This document shows, in pieces, positions 33,413 through 42,026 of a DNA stretch of 64,000 nt. The DNA is from CAYUMU01 sp964445985. GTDB taxonomy: Bacteria > Planctomycetota > Planctomycetia > Pirellulales > S012-138. The notes beneath the pieces were generated by a model. It was not told the DNA's origin. It did not search any database and worked only from the letters and a program-made list of their open reading frames with translations. The stretch lies in contig CAYUMU010000009.1 in NCBI GenBank assembly GCA_964445985.1, forward strand, positions 1 to 64,000, given 5' to 3'. The stretch's first letter is position 1. Each line of letters opens with the position of its first letter. The position numbers and the translations under genes are program-made.

Positions 33413-35041
33413 ATGTACTTGCTTGAAAACCCAGTTCTGCAGCGCGAATTGTTAGTCAACTTGCGGATGAAGAAAGCCTTCATCCTGCAGCTGGTTTATG
33501 TTGCCCTGCTCGGCACGATGGTCTATTTCGCCTGGCCTGGCGATGAAAAAATCGATATGGCCAATAGCGAAAAATCCATCCGCCTGGTGAATATGTTTTT
33601 CCTAGGGCAATATATCTTGGTGGGTCTGATGACCCCCACCTTTGCCGCTGGGGCGATCACCGGCGAGAAGGAGCGCAAAACCTATGAGATGCTGCTGGCC
33701 AGCCCCCTGCCGCCCGTGGCGATTGTGCTCGGCAAAATGCTGGCCTCGCTTGCCCTGCTGGCGCTGCTCATGTTTTCATCGCTCCCCATTGTGATGCTCT
33801 GTTTGCCGCTGGGGGGCACTTCGGTGTACGAAGTGCTGGCCGTCTACCTGGCTCTGTTGCTCGCCACGGGCACCTTTGGCCTGGTGAGCTTGTATTGCAG
33901 CCTCCGCTTTCAGCGAACCTCGGCGGCGCTCGTGGTTTCGTATTTGGCGATTCTGCCCGTGGCCCTGCTAGGGCTGCTGTTCTGGTATACCCTGAGCCAC
34001 GGCGAAATGGCCCGTTTCCGCCTGGTGGTTACCGTGGGTCTGTTGCCGCCGGTCTGTTTCGCCATCTGGTTCGGCCTGGTCATGCTAATCAGCAATCGCC
34101 TGCTCTACCCACCCGACGTGGGCAGTGAAGGCAAAGAAGTTGTCGATGAAGAGCACGAACAGCGGCATGCAGTCGGTCTCGTCATCCGTCGCGATCAGTT
34201 TCCCGATCGGCTGTTTGCCCCACCCAAACGCGCAGGCCTCATGCCGGACGGCGCGAACCCTGTTTACGACAAAGAAATGCGCAGCGAAGTTTTCAGCCAA
34301 GGAACGCTGATGCTGCGAGTCGTGATTCAGGTCAGCATGTTTTTGGCCATGCCATTGATGGCCTGGTGCCTGTATATCAAGCCGCAGTATGCGCCGTGGT
34401 ACATCGGCTACGTGATTCTCTTTAATATGCTCGTGGGGCCGGTCTTTTCGGCCGGCAGCGTCACCAGCGAGCGCGAACGCCAAACGCTCGACCTGCTGTT
34501 GACCACGCTCATCAAACCGCGGCAAATCCTGTTCGGCAAACTACTGTCAGGGCTGCGCGTGTCCAGCGTACTTACGAGTTTCTTGCTGTGGCCGCTGCTC
34601 CTGGCCTGCCTGATGGTCACCGATTACTGGCATAATCTGGCCACCATGCTTGGCTATGTGGCGATCGTCTTCGTCACCTGCCTGTTCACGGCTACCGTGG
34701 CCCTGTTTTGCTCGGTGCTGTCGCGGAAAACATCCGTCAGTCTCACGGCCGCCTATTTGATCGTGGTTGTGATGTTCTTGGCTCCGATCGCCGCCAAAAA
34801 CTTCGTCAACACATTCTTTTCCAACTCGGTCAATGTGGAAACCGTCGACAACGCCATGTTTCTCAGCCCGGTCGCCACTGCATTCGAACTACCGCTGGAT
34901 CTCGATCGCGAAGGCGTCGAAGCCATCCCGGGCCGGCCCTGGGTATTCTTCAACTTTTTGGCCCTCTACGGCGGCACGATCATGGCGATGATGTTCTCCA
35001 TGATTTGGCTGTTTGGCAAGCGCTGGCGTGTGGCCTACTAA
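33413..35041 (+). CDS. ABC-2-type transporter permease (double module)
   Basis: 542 residues. Two similar halves, each with about six helices. Each half has the ABC-2 coupling-helix pattern: AGAITGEKERKTYEMLLASPL in the first, AGSVTSERERQTLDLLLTTLI in the second, both followed by a GK-LASL/LLSGL helix. So one polypeptide supplies both halves of the pore, as in some GldF-like permeases. The ATPase partner is not in the window. The start MYLLENPVLQRELLVNLRM is typical of the planctomycete family; the frame from 33356 was trimmed. Confidence 0.85.
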   Translation: MYLLENPVLQRELLVNLRMKKAFILQLVYVALLGTMVYFAWPGDEKIDMANSEKSIRLVNMFFLGQYILVGLMTPTFAAGAITGEKERKTYEMLLASPLPPVAIVLGKMLASLALLALLMFSSLPIVMLCLPLGGTSVYEVLAVYLALLLATGTFGLVSLYCSLRFQRTSAALVVSYLAILPVALLGLLFWYTLSHGEMARFRLVVTVGLLPPVCFAIWFGLVMLISNRLLYPPDVGSEGKEVVDEEHEQRHAVGLVIRRDQFPDRLFAPPKRAGLMPDGANPVYDKEMRSEVFSQGTLMLRVVIQVSMFLAMPLMAWCLYIKPQYAPWYIGYVILFNMLVGPVFSAGSVTSERERQTLDLLLTTLIKPRQILFGKLLSGLRVSSVLTSFLLWPLLLACLMVTDYWHNLATMLGYVAIVFVTCLFTATVALFCSVLSRKTSVSLTAAYLIVVVMFLAPIAAKNFVNTFFSNSVNVETVDNAMFLSPVATAFELPLDLDREGVEAIPGRPWVFFNFLALYGGTIMAMMFSMIWLFGKRWRVAY

Positions 35042-35288
35042 CCCGTTTCGCCGCCGCTCGCCGTCACTGTTCCCCGACGAGTCGTGAGGCGAAGTCCGAT
35101 CATTTCGATTGGTCCAGAAACTTCGCTCCTGCCCGCGATCCACTTCCCGGCTTCCACAAAAAAAGCACTCTGCCGGCGAAGCAACTTCCTGTGCTGGAAT
35201 TGCTTGCCGGCCCGAGTGCAACCAGATGCCGTTCGTATGAGATCCTGTTATTTCGGTCCCGGTTCAGTCATCCGCTAGCCGGGAAATT

Positions 35289-36020
35289 CTATTTCTGGCC
35301 TGGCACGCGAAGGGTGAGCGTGCTGTAGTGCAGTTGTTGAGCGTAAGCGTCGTCGCCCAGTTTGCCTGCCCCGGCTTCTTCCATTCTGGCTCGGATCGCG
35401 TACACGCCGGCCGCCGTGGCCGGAAGAAAGAAGAACCCATCCTTCGCGACGGCTTCCAGTTCCTCGCCTTGAGGGCCCGCGGCGACCAACTGCACGTTCT
35501 CGGTCACCGGTTTGCCCTGCCAATACACGCGAACTTGCACGCCATCGGCAACTTTGGCCGCCGTTACCGAAAGCTTCAATCGATCGCCTGGCTGTTTGGC
35601 CGATTGCCCCAATTCCTCATAGCGGGCGTAGTATTGCAGCAAGAAAGATTTTTCGCCGCGCGTGAACACCCCGTATTGGCAGGCCGCTTCCAGCCCAGCG
35701 GGGGATTGCTTGGTATTGGCAACCCATGCGCCTTCATCCCCTTGCACGTCTTTGGCAAGTTTGACGGGCGAAGCCTTTCCGCTGGCATCGATCGACCACA
35801 ATTGAGCTTGAGAAACCTTATCCAACAGATAAGCTTCCGCCGGCTGCGGTCCTTCTCCAAACGAGAGTTGCAAACGCGTTTCGCCCTCCGCTTTGGCCGG
35901 CTCGGCCACGACCCAAATGAAATGAGCGTGGGCGACCGTCGACGGCAGCAGCCAGGCCGCCATGCTCCCCAACACCGCCAATCGAAATTTCGCGGACCAG
36001 GTACGTTGATTGATAAACAT
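35289..36020 (-). CDS. DUF4198-family exported protein
   Basis: 243 residues with a signal peptide (FRLAVLGSMAAWLLPSTVAHAHFIWV); the mature N-terminus His-Ala-His-Phe is typical of DUF4198 proteins, which are linked in other bacteria to nickel/cobalt or iron handling. A beta-sandwich of Ig-like character is likely (VQVRVYWQGKPVTENVQLVA, GVYAIRARMEEAGAGKLGDD). GGGAG lies about eight bases before the ATG. It is the last gene of a minus-strand run that starts with the Fur-box-associated DUF1559 gene, so an iron-related role is inferred. Confidence 0.82.
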   Translation of the reverse strand: MFINQRTWSAKFRLAVLGSMAAWLLPSTVAHAHFIWVVAEPAKAEGETRLQLSFGEGPQPAEAYLLDKVSQAQLWSIDASGKASPVKLAKDVQGDEGAWVANTKQSPAGLEAACQYGVFTRGEKSFLLQYYARYEELGQSAKQPGDRLKLSVTAAKVADGVQVRVYWQGKPVTENVQLVAAGPQGEELEAVAKDGFFFLPATAAGVYAIRARMEEAGAGKLGDDAYAQQLHYSTLTLRVPGQK

Positions 36021-36118
36021 TGCTGAATTCTCCCGCTAATAAATAAGAGACGCAAAACTTGAGTAAATCTGATTCAAGGCCGCGGAACAGGCCGGCAGTT
36101 CACCCGTCGCCGTTGCCA

Positions 36119-36379
36119 TCAGCGCCGCCCACCCTGCATCGAAGTCGCTCCCTGGATTGGTTGTAAAACGCGCGAGGGGACGCGTCGTTTCATGGTTGCC
36201 AGCTGCTTACCTACGGCCGGAAATGTCAGCCAGCCGCCACCTCGCGACGATGCGTTTGTTCGCCGACCACAGCGCAAGGCATCGGCCGTCTGCCAATCTC
36301 CGCGGAATACGTTGATCAGCCAGCCTGCGCCAAACACCAATCCAAACGCCATCGCATGCACCATGAGCAAGTACAGCAT
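36119..36379 (-). CDS. Small membrane protein, uncertain
   Basis: 86 residues with one N-terminal helix (MLYLLMVHAMAFGLVFGAGW) and an Arg/Ser/Gly-rich tail. I do not recognise it. The ATG at 36379 has AAGGTG seven bases upstream, which is the main support; a longer start (GTG at 36427) would add a basic leader before the helix. Its position between the Kelch and DUF4198 genes in the same orientation suits a member of that cluster. Base composition and poor conservation of the tail leave doubt. Confidence 0.45.
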   Translation of the reverse strand: MLYLLMVHAMAFGLVFGAGWLINVFRGDWQTADALRCGRRTNASSRGGGWLTFPAVGKQLATMKRRVPSRVLQPIQGATSMQGGRR

Positions 36380-36705
36380 GTTTCGCACCTTCTTTCGACG
36401 AACACGCGCGTTCTCTTCGCCGTGCACTCTTGTTCATCAGACGCCGGTAGTTTTTGGCGTCGTCAACAGAATACAAAACCAGGTACGCGTCGGTTGGAGC
36501 GAGCGCAGCCGCGCTTGGCGGGGGGATAGAAGGGTGCGCATGCCTACACTCACTCCAACGCGACACATGAGTAAGCGGCTGCCTGAGAAGGTGGCTTTGA
36601 ATGGATCTTGTTCGGAGGTTGCTCGCGTCTTCCCCGAGGTGAAGAGAAGACGCGAACGATACCGCCGAGCCTGCTTCAAGTGAGAAATGGGGTGACGACC
36701 GGCCA
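36380..36705. other. Gap in the iron locus, possibly degenerate coding sequence
   Basis: 326 bases. One minus-strand frame reads PTDAYLVLYSVDDAKNYRRL near 36430-36500, which looks protein-like, but it breaks without a clear start or end. It could be decayed sequence or chance. Confidence 0.3.
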
Positions 36706-37764
36706 CTATTTAGCGGGCACGAGTTCCAAGTTGGTGTATTTGCCCACTCGCATGTTGGCGCCGCCCACCATCAGCAATTGGTTCTGATAGGGCAGCATGC
36801 GATGGAAAAAGCGGGCGTCGGCCAACTTGTCGGCTACTTCCCACTTGCTGCCGTCTTTGCTCAGGCGTTGCAGCCGGCCATGAATGGTGCTGGCGTAGAG
36901 CCGGCCATCGACCTCAAAGGCCGAGCAGCCAAAACCCTCCATGGGCTCGCCCTGAAGTTCCGGCCCCTTGGTCCATTTCTTGCTGGCCGGATCGTAGATA
37001 TCCACCTGCGTGCTGGGACCTCCCTTCTCTTGCATGCCGCCAATCGCATATAGTTTGCCGTCGTGAGCCGCCAGGGCCAGGGCGCGGCGCCGGAAGCCGG
37101 GCTTGGGCAATGCTTGCCATTGCGGGTTGTCGCTGGTCAGATCCATCGAGTAGGCCGTGTCGTGCCACTTCGATTCGTCTTTGCCGGCCAGAGCCCAACC
37201 GCCCGCCACGTACAAGGTATCGCCAATCACGGCCGCATCATGAGAAGAACGCGCCTCGGGCAGGGCCGGAAGTTCCTTCCAGGTTTTGGTGCTGGGATCG
37301 TAGCTGGACGCCGTCGATTGCGAAACCAGCACGTGGTCTTCGCCTTCTTTGTTCTGCGCGGCGAATCCGCCCACGCGGTACAACTTGTTGCCGTGCGCTA
37401 CCAAGGCCAAACCTTGCAGGTGGGGGCCGGTCGCGATCTCGCTCCACTCACCCTGCTTATCGAGCTTGAGCCGCAGCAACGAATTCGATTGCTCTTCCAC
37501 CGAGTAGCTGTGCGCGCTCCCCTTATGCCCACCGAACACATACAACTCGTCGCCAATGATCGCCGCGCCAAAACTGGTAATCCCAAAGGGCAGCTCGGCA
37601 AACTGCGACTTGGCTGACTTGGCTGACTGTTGCGACACGGCTTCCGCTTTCTTTGCCCCCGCGGGCTCGGCGGCCTGACAAGGCATGGCGGCCATCAAGG
37701 CCAAAGTGCAAGCAGCTGGCAAACCGCCAAGCCGCGCTCCCTTTGTCAAAAGTTGTCGATTCAT
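36706..37764 (-). CDS. Exported Kelch-repeat beta-propeller protein
   Basis: 352 residues with a signal peptide (ACTLALMAAMPCQAAEP) and about six Kelch blades with the double-glycine pattern: ELYVFGGHKGSAHSY, KLYRVGGFAAQN, DTLYVAGGWALAGKDES, KLYAIGGMQEKGGPSTQVDI, and a last blade QLLMVGGANMRVGKY. Propellers of this type bind other proteins or ligands. The ATG has AGGAG eight bases upstream. It sits in the Fur-linked cluster between the lipoprotein and the small membrane protein. There are no catalytic motifs I recognise. Confidence 0.85.
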   Translation of the reverse strand: MNRQLLTKGARLGGLPAACTLALMAAMPCQAAEPAGAKKAEAVSQQSAKSAKSQFAELPFGITSFGAAIIGDELYVFGGHKGSAHSYSVEEQSNSLLRLKLDKQGEWSEIATGPHLQGLALVAHGNKLYRVGGFAAQNKEGEDHVLVSQSTASSYDPSTKTWKELPALPEARSSHDAAVIGDTLYVAGGWALAGKDESKWHDTAYSMDLTSDNPQWQALPKPGFRRRALALAAHDGKLYAIGGMQEKGGPSTQVDIYDPASKKWTKGPELQGEPMEGFGCSAFEVDGRLYASTIHGRLQRLSKDGSKWEVADKLADARFFHRMLPYQNQLLMVGGANMRVGKYTNLELVPAK

Positions 37765-37980
37765 CGTAGTATCTCCTCTGGTTGCCCTGCGATAAGGAAC
37801 GCCAAATTTTGTGACGATTCGTTCCTGACCAAAAGGCTGGGGGGTGTTGGCGGACTCAAATATGCTTACGAACTAAAAACGAAAAGAAGTATGGTTGTGG
37901 TGGAACGCTTGGTCCAACCCGCGGATATCGGGCAACTGCCCCCCAAGAGGGGAAATTTCAGCCTGATCCAGCTAACATCC

Positions 37981-38460
37981 CTATTTGCCAGACGATGTGA
38001 CGTTGAACTCAAACGACTTTTTCAGTGACGTATCGGCTTCCAACTTACTGTTGACGTTAAAGCTGGCGTGCACCCGCTGGGGTTGAATCATGTCGGCGGA
38101 GACCGGCTTTGGTCCTTGCTCCGTATCCAACTCACTCGGATCGGGAAATTTCTGTTCGCTCAGGATCTCCACCCGATGAAGACCCACCACCGGCCCATTT
38201 TGCGTGTCGAATTGAAAGCGCCCATTCACGATTTTCGTGGCCACGTCCGCGCCTTTGAACTCTCCCTTGGGCGATAACCGGATCGATCCTCGCTCCAGCG
38301 GTTGGCCATCCAGGTTGACGGTTCCCTCCATCGGCACCCGGTCCAGCCCGTCACCGCCGCATCCCACGACGACTGGCAGGAAAAGGAATCCCAGCACCGC
38401 GAATCGCTGTACGGCAATCCAAAGCGGCCCCATTGGTTGAACGAGTGGATTAACTTTCAT
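37981..38460 (-). CDS. Lipoprotein accompanying the DUF1559 pseudopilin
   Basis: 159 residues. A hydrophobic leader (FAVLGFLFLPVVVGCGGDGL) ends in a lipobox, so the mature protein starts at the cysteine. The rest looks like a carboxypeptidase-regulatory/Ig-type beta domain (VPMEGTVNLDGQPLERGSIR and LSPKG, then GLHRVEILSEQKFPDP). In planctomycetes such lipoproteins commonly follow a DUF1559 gene, as here; they lie 173 bases apart with a strong stem-loop between. GGGAG lies upstream of the start. Function is unknown. Confidence 0.78.
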   Translation of the reverse strand: MKVNPLVQPMGPLWIAVQRFAVLGFLFLPVVVGCGGDGLDRVPMEGTVNLDGQPLERGSIRLSPKGEFKGADVATKIVNGRFQFDTQNGPVVGLHRVEILSEQKFPDPSELDTEQGPKPVSADMIQPQRVHASFNVNSKLEADTSLKKSFEFNVTSSGK

Positions 38461-38548
38461 GGCTTACCGTCGCTCCCTGTTCTACCGTCTACCGTCAGGC
38501 AGTGGGCCGCCTCCGGGATATTTTACTGCCTGGCTAGTCACCATTCGA

Positions 38549-38589
38549 TCAGGCGGCGGACGATCGCGCGGGCAATCTCCGCCGCCTGA
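38549..38589 (-). other. Intercistronic stem-loop
   Basis: TCAGGCGGCGGA (38549-38560) and TCCGCCGCCTGA (38578-38589) make a perfect 12-pair stem with a 17-base loop. There is no T-run on either side, so it is probably an RNA stability or attenuation element between the pseudopilin gene and the downstream lipoprotein gene. Confidence 0.7.
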
Positions 38590-38633
38590 CCCACATGTCA
38601 AACGCAAACGACATCCATCTCCGCGGGCAGCAC

Positions 38634-39614
38634 TTACGGATCGAGCGGCAGCAAGACATCGATCTCGTTGATGCCGCCGTTCTTGGTGACCAAAGCCAGC
38701 AGAACATTACGGTCGGTCAGAGTTGGCACCCATTGCACCGAGGCATCACCCATCACAAAGCTGCAGCCCTCCGGGTGATCGCTACGGAAGGTGAAGACCT
38801 CATTGCCCGTGGTGTTCAAGGTGGCGTTGTAGGTGCCCATCATCGTGCCCGACGAAGCTCCCCAGTGACCGCTCGACCAGGCGTTCGAGCCGCCGGCAAT
38901 CACGCCGCCGACCAGGTAGTCTTCCAGTCCAAAGTCGCTTTCACCTGCCATGAAGGTGTTGGTTAGCCCATCAACGGCGCTGGCAAAATTGGTGTAGAAC
39001 TTACGCTTGCTGGTGGGATGCGTAATGTAGCCATCCCATTTCCACACCATCAAACCGTCCCGACCGGGGAAGGTGGGGTTCGTCGAGGTTCCGGTATACG
39101 ACATGTAGCCAGTCAGGCTGCTCACGCTCCACAAATAACTGGAGTGAGCCCGATTGGTGCTCTCCACGCGTCCTGGCGCTCGAAACATCGAGGGGCACAG
39201 GTAAAAGGGCAGCTCCTGACGAATCACCGCCTGATTGTTGGCGTGGCTATACGAAACCGTGTTGTCGTACTTGCGGAACTTCTTGGCCTGTTCCAAGTAA
39301 GGCAGGATATCGATGAACCCGCTCTTGCTCGCGACGTCCACCACGACGTCGTCCTCCGGATCCGATGGATCGGCGCCCGGATCGGTGTAGCCGTCGCCGG
39401 TCGAGGCCCACGGCAGCCGATTGTGATTCTCGTGGTAAACGTGCGACGCCAACCCAATCTGGTGCAAATTATTGCGGCAGGATGTCTTCCGACCGCTCTC
39501 CCGCGCCGCCTGCACGGCGGGCAACAACAGGGCAATTAACATGGCAATGATGGCAATTACCACCAACAGTTCCACGAGCGTGAAACCGCGACGCATGAAG
39601 CGAACACCTTGCAT
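38634..39614 (-). CDS. DUF1559 pseudopilin
   Basis: 326 residues. The prepilin N-terminus is textbook: MRRGFTLVELLVVIAIIAML, with cleavage expected after the G of RRG, followed by ALLLPAVQAARESGRK. The large C-terminal DUF1559 domain contains CRNNLHQIGLASHVYHENHN, LPYLEQAKKF and, near the end, HPEGCSFVMGDAS, which is a variant (HX9DA) of the H-X9-DG motif. The start at 39614 has GGGAG nine bases upstream; MRRGF at 39596 is a plausible alternative. It is expected to be exported and assembled by a type II or type IV secretion/pilus machine. Fur-like box and promoter lie upstream. Confidence 0.9.
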   Translation of the reverse strand: MQGVRFMRRGFTLVELLVVIAIIAMLIALLLPAVQAARESGRKTSCRNNLHQIGLASHVYHENHNRLPWASTGDGYTDPGADPSDPEDDVVVDVASKSGFIDILPYLEQAKKFRKYDNTVSYSHANNQAVIRQELPFYLCPSMFRAPGRVESTNRAHSSYLWSVSSLTGYMSYTGTSTNPTFPGRDGLMVWKWDGYITHPTSKRKFYTNFASAVDGLTNTFMAGESDFGLEDYLVGGVIAGGSNAWSSGHWGASSGTMMGTYNATLNTTGNEVFTFRSDHPEGCSFVMGDASVQWVPTLTDRNVLLALVTKNGGINEIDVLLPLDP

Positions 39615-39752
39615 TGAATCAAACTCCCGCAATGCGAAAAAAGAAGCTGGGCGCTCAAAGAACCATTCCTAAAGTCACCGGCGTCATTCGTCGCTGGCTG
39701 CGGAAGGGGAGGGCGTTCCCTCCATCTCCCCAAGGCGGGCTGCGGTGCCGCG

Positions 39753-39771
39753 ATTGATACTGAGTATCAAT
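39753..39771. promoter_or_regulatory. Fur-like operator 1
   Basis: ATTGATACTGAGTATCAAT, a 19-base palindrome of 9-base arms around one base. The inner TGATACT-G-AGTATCA follows the 7-1-7 Fur pattern (TGATAAT-N-ATTATCA) with one difference per arm. It lies just downstream of the -10 of the pseudopilin promoter, where binding would block transcription. It differs from operator 2 at three positions. Confidence 0.75.
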
Positions 39772-39781
39772 TACGTGAGCG

Positions 39782-39809
39782 ATTATCCCGCCTCCGCTGG
39801 CAATGTCAA
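39782..39809 (-). promoter_or_regulatory. Promoter of the pseudopilin cluster
   Basis: On the minus strand TTGACA (39804-39809), a 16-base spacer, and GATAAT (39782-39787). Five of six bases match the -10 consensus and all six the -35. Start of transcription should be about 39775, at the edge of operator 1; the leader to the gene would be about 160 bases. Confidence 0.65.
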
Positions 39810-39897
39810 TCATCTAGTTGGGGAATTTTCTAAAGTCGTCGCGCAGCCGAGTCGGGGGAGGGGATGTGTTCCCGCAGCACGATGAGGTGGTGGCCAG

Positions 39898-39921
39898 GAA
39901 TTGATCGGCGAAGATCAATTC
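39898..39921. other. Short inverted repeat
   Basis: GAATTGATC and GATCAATTC, a nine-pair stem with a six-base loop (GGCGAA). No role can be assigned. It lies between the two Fur-like boxes. Confidence 0.5.
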
Positions 39922-40174
39922 TTCGCCGCTCGCTTTGCCGCAAGCCCGCAGGGATCGTGACCCCCTGGGGATGAAAGCCGCGGCTTCAGCGGCCTGGTAT
40001 CAGAATTGCAATGCGATCCCGATCGGGGGCGGTCCTGTCCTGTCGCGAAACGTCGTCAGCCTCAGGGCTGGGGCAGGCAGAGGGCAATCCCAAGGGCGTT
40101 GCCGCCCCCCGTCCGCGTTTACAACCTCCCCTTGGGCCGCGTCGCAGGATCAAGTAGGCCATTGAAATCGAGTT

Positions 40175-40193
40175 ATTGACACTGCGTCTCAAT
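40175..40193. promoter_or_regulatory. Fur-like operator 2
   Basis: ATTGACACTGCGTCTCAAT, matching operator 1 at 16 of 19 positions. It overlaps the -35 box and spacer of the hemP promoter, about 45 bases before the hemP start codon. Confidence 0.75.
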
Positions 40194-40204
40194 ATCGTTA
40201 GCAT
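40176..40204 (+). promoter_or_regulatory. Promoter of the hemP-like gene
   Basis: TTGACA at 40176-40181, a 17-base spacer, and TAGCAT at 40199-40204. The -35 is perfect and the -10 matches four of six. The -35 lies inside operator 2. Confidence 0.6.
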
Positions 40205-40237
40205 CCTGGCCGTGGCCGTCTATTGGCGTGACCTCTT

Positions 40238-40459
40238 ATGATTTCTTCCCATGACCTTGTTTGTGTTAGACCTATGCCAGAGCCCGTCTACCAACCGTCG
40301 AAGCCAGTCGATGAACCATCGAACTCGGGTGTGCCACCCCAACGCTTCGTTCGTTCTGAAGATATTCTTCAAGGAGAGAACGAAGTGCTCATTATCCATG
40401 GCGGAGTCACTTACCGCCTGCGGCAGACCAAGAGCGGCAAGCTGATACTCAACAAGTAG
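40238..40459 (+). CDS. hemP: HemP-family haem uptake small protein
   Basis: 73 residues. The C-terminal half is the HemP signature: VLIIHGGVTYRLRQTKSGKL followed by ILNK, against the family IIIxHxGxxYRLRxTxxGKLILTK; in front is RSEDILQGENE, like the family RTELLGKQRE. HemP proteins are tiny Fur-controlled partners of haem uptake; the exact role is debated. The N-terminus (VYQPSKPVDEPSNSGVPPQR) is proline-rich and unconserved; ATG at 40274 is an alternative start. The Fur-like operator and promoter are right upstream. There is no haem receptor in the window. Confidence 0.85.
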   Translation: MISSHDLVCVRPMPEPVYQPSKPVDEPSNSGVPPQRFVRSEDILQGENEVLIIHGGVTYRLRQTKSGKLILNK

Positions 40460-40558
40460 AGCCGCCGCGCCGCCAAGAGGGTTGCGCCAGAAAATGCAAC
40501 TGCCCCCCACTTCTTTCGCTGCTCTGAACAGCTGGTTGGGGAGTTACCGAGGCAGGGG

Positions 40559-41971
40559 CTAATCCAGCAGCATGGCCGCCGGGAGCTTGAGTCGGCGAAT
40601 GACTTCGTTGCCAAACGCTGCTCCGATCGCGCCGTCCACCACACGGTGGTCAAAGGTGAACGAGAGATAGCCCATTTCGGCGGGCACCACGTTTCCGGCG
40701 GCATCGTACACCGGCCGACGGACCACCTTGCCCACGCCCAGAATGCCCACCTGGGGTTGGTTGAGAATGGGCGTGGAGATGAGCCCCCCAATATTGCCGA
40801 TGGAGGTCACCGTATAGGTGCCACCCCGCAAATCGGCTCGCTCGGCCTGCCCAGCCCGCGCGGTTGCCGACAGCCGTTCAATTTCCTCGGCGATTGTCGC
40901 CAAACTCTTCTGATCGGCGTTGTGAATCACGGGCACGATCAGACCGGCGGGAGTGGCCGCGGCGACGCCCACATTTCGCTCCGGGTGCAACACAATTTCG
41001 CCCGCTTCTTCGTCGAGCGAGGAATTCACAATTGGCACTTCCACCAGAGCCCGAGCCACGGCATGCACGATAAACGCCAGGTAGGTGAGTCTTACACCCC
41101 GCTCGGCAAAGGTTTCTTTTAGCGCGGCGCGCAACCGCACCATCTCGGTCAGGTCGCATTCATCCACATAGGTGTAGTGGGGCGCGGTTCGCTTCGAAGC
41201 CACCATGTGCTCGGCGATCGTCTTCCTGACGCCGCGCAGCGGAATGCGCGTTCCGGCCTCGCCGAATGCTTCGGAAACCATGCCTGCTGAACTTGGCCGT
41301 GGTGCGCTCTCGGACGCAGCTTTCACTCGCGCTTCCTTGGCTTGTCGCGCCGTGGTTTGCTCTGGGCTGGTTGGCACCGTCTTGGTCGCTGTCGCTTGAG
41401 CAACCGCTTGCCTGCTGTCTACCTGGCGACTGAGGTCTTCAATCAAGATTCGACCGCCCGGCCCGCTGCCCTCGATTTGGGTCAGGTCGATGCCCAGTTC
41501 GCGCGCCATATGCCGTACCGAGGGCGAAGCGGCCGGCAATTCCGCTCCCTCCGACGTTCCTTTCGGTGGGGCTACCTTGGCAGCGGGCGCAGGCATTCGC
41601 CCGGCTTCGCGCCGCCGTCCGTTGTCCCCGGTTTCCGCTTTAGCCGGTTCGGTTGATACGCTTTCGGTCACGTTGGCCGCGTCGGCAACGGCGACCGCGG
41701 TAGCGTCTGGCTCGGCTGCCGTGTGTTCCGATTCCCGCGAGGCCGGTTCATAGCCCAAAATGGCCTGGCCGACGGCCACTTCATCGCCCGGCCGGGCAGC
41801 CAGCGACGTGATTTTGCCGGTAAACGGCGAAGGCACTTCCATGTTGGCCTTGTCGGTGATTACCTCGGCCAGCACATCGCCGCGGCGCACCTCGTCGCCC
41901 GGCTGAACTTTCCACGCGACCAGCTCGGCCTCGTAGACGCCTTCACCCAACTCCGGCAGCATAAAATCCAT
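40559..41971 (-). CDS. 2-oxoacid dehydrogenase E2 (dihydrolipoamide acyltransferase)
   Basis: 470 residues with the E2 domain order. An N-terminal lipoyl domain, lipoate carried on K41 of ITDKANMEV, then an Ala/Pro/Thr-rich linker, a peripheral-subunit-binding domain (ASPSVRHMARELGIDLTQIE followed by GSGPGGRI), another linker, and the catalytic domain ending FTFDHRVVDGAIG, with the active-site histidine and aspartate. E1beta is 55 bases upstream, E1alpha before that, so the three genes form an operon. E3 is not nearby and must be shared. Confidence 0.93.
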   Translation of the reverse strand: MDFMLPELGEGVYEAELVAWKVQPGDEVRRGDVLAEVITDKANMEVPSPFTGKITSLAARPGDEVAVGQAILGYEPASRESEHTAAEPDATAVAVADAANVTESVSTEPAKAETGDNGRRREAGRMPAPAAKVAPPKGTSEGAELPAASPSVRHMARELGIDLTQIEGSGPGGRILIEDLSRQVDSRQAVAQATATKTVPTSPEQTTARQAKEARVKAASESAPRPSSAGMVSEAFGEAGTRIPLRGVRKTIAEHMVASKRTAPHYTYVDECDLTEMVRLRAALKETFAERGVRLTYLAFIVHAVARALVEVPIVNSSLDEEAGEIVLHPERNVGVAAATPAGLIVPVIHNADQKSLATIAEEIERLSATARAGQAERADLRGGTYTVTSIGNIGGLISTPILNQPQVGILGVGKVVRRPVYDAAGNVVPAEMGYLSFTFDHRVVDGAIGAAFGNEVIRRLKLPAAMLLD

Positions 41972-42026
41972 GGCAGCCTTTCCCCCGATGCAAATGCGAT
42001 CGCCGCCCCAGGTGGGGGGCGATCTT

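Noticed and set aside
36437..36706. An 89-codon minus-strand frame upstream of the small membrane protein.
   Set aside because: No ribosome-binding site and no conserved character, and it starts within one base of the Kelch stop region by chance.
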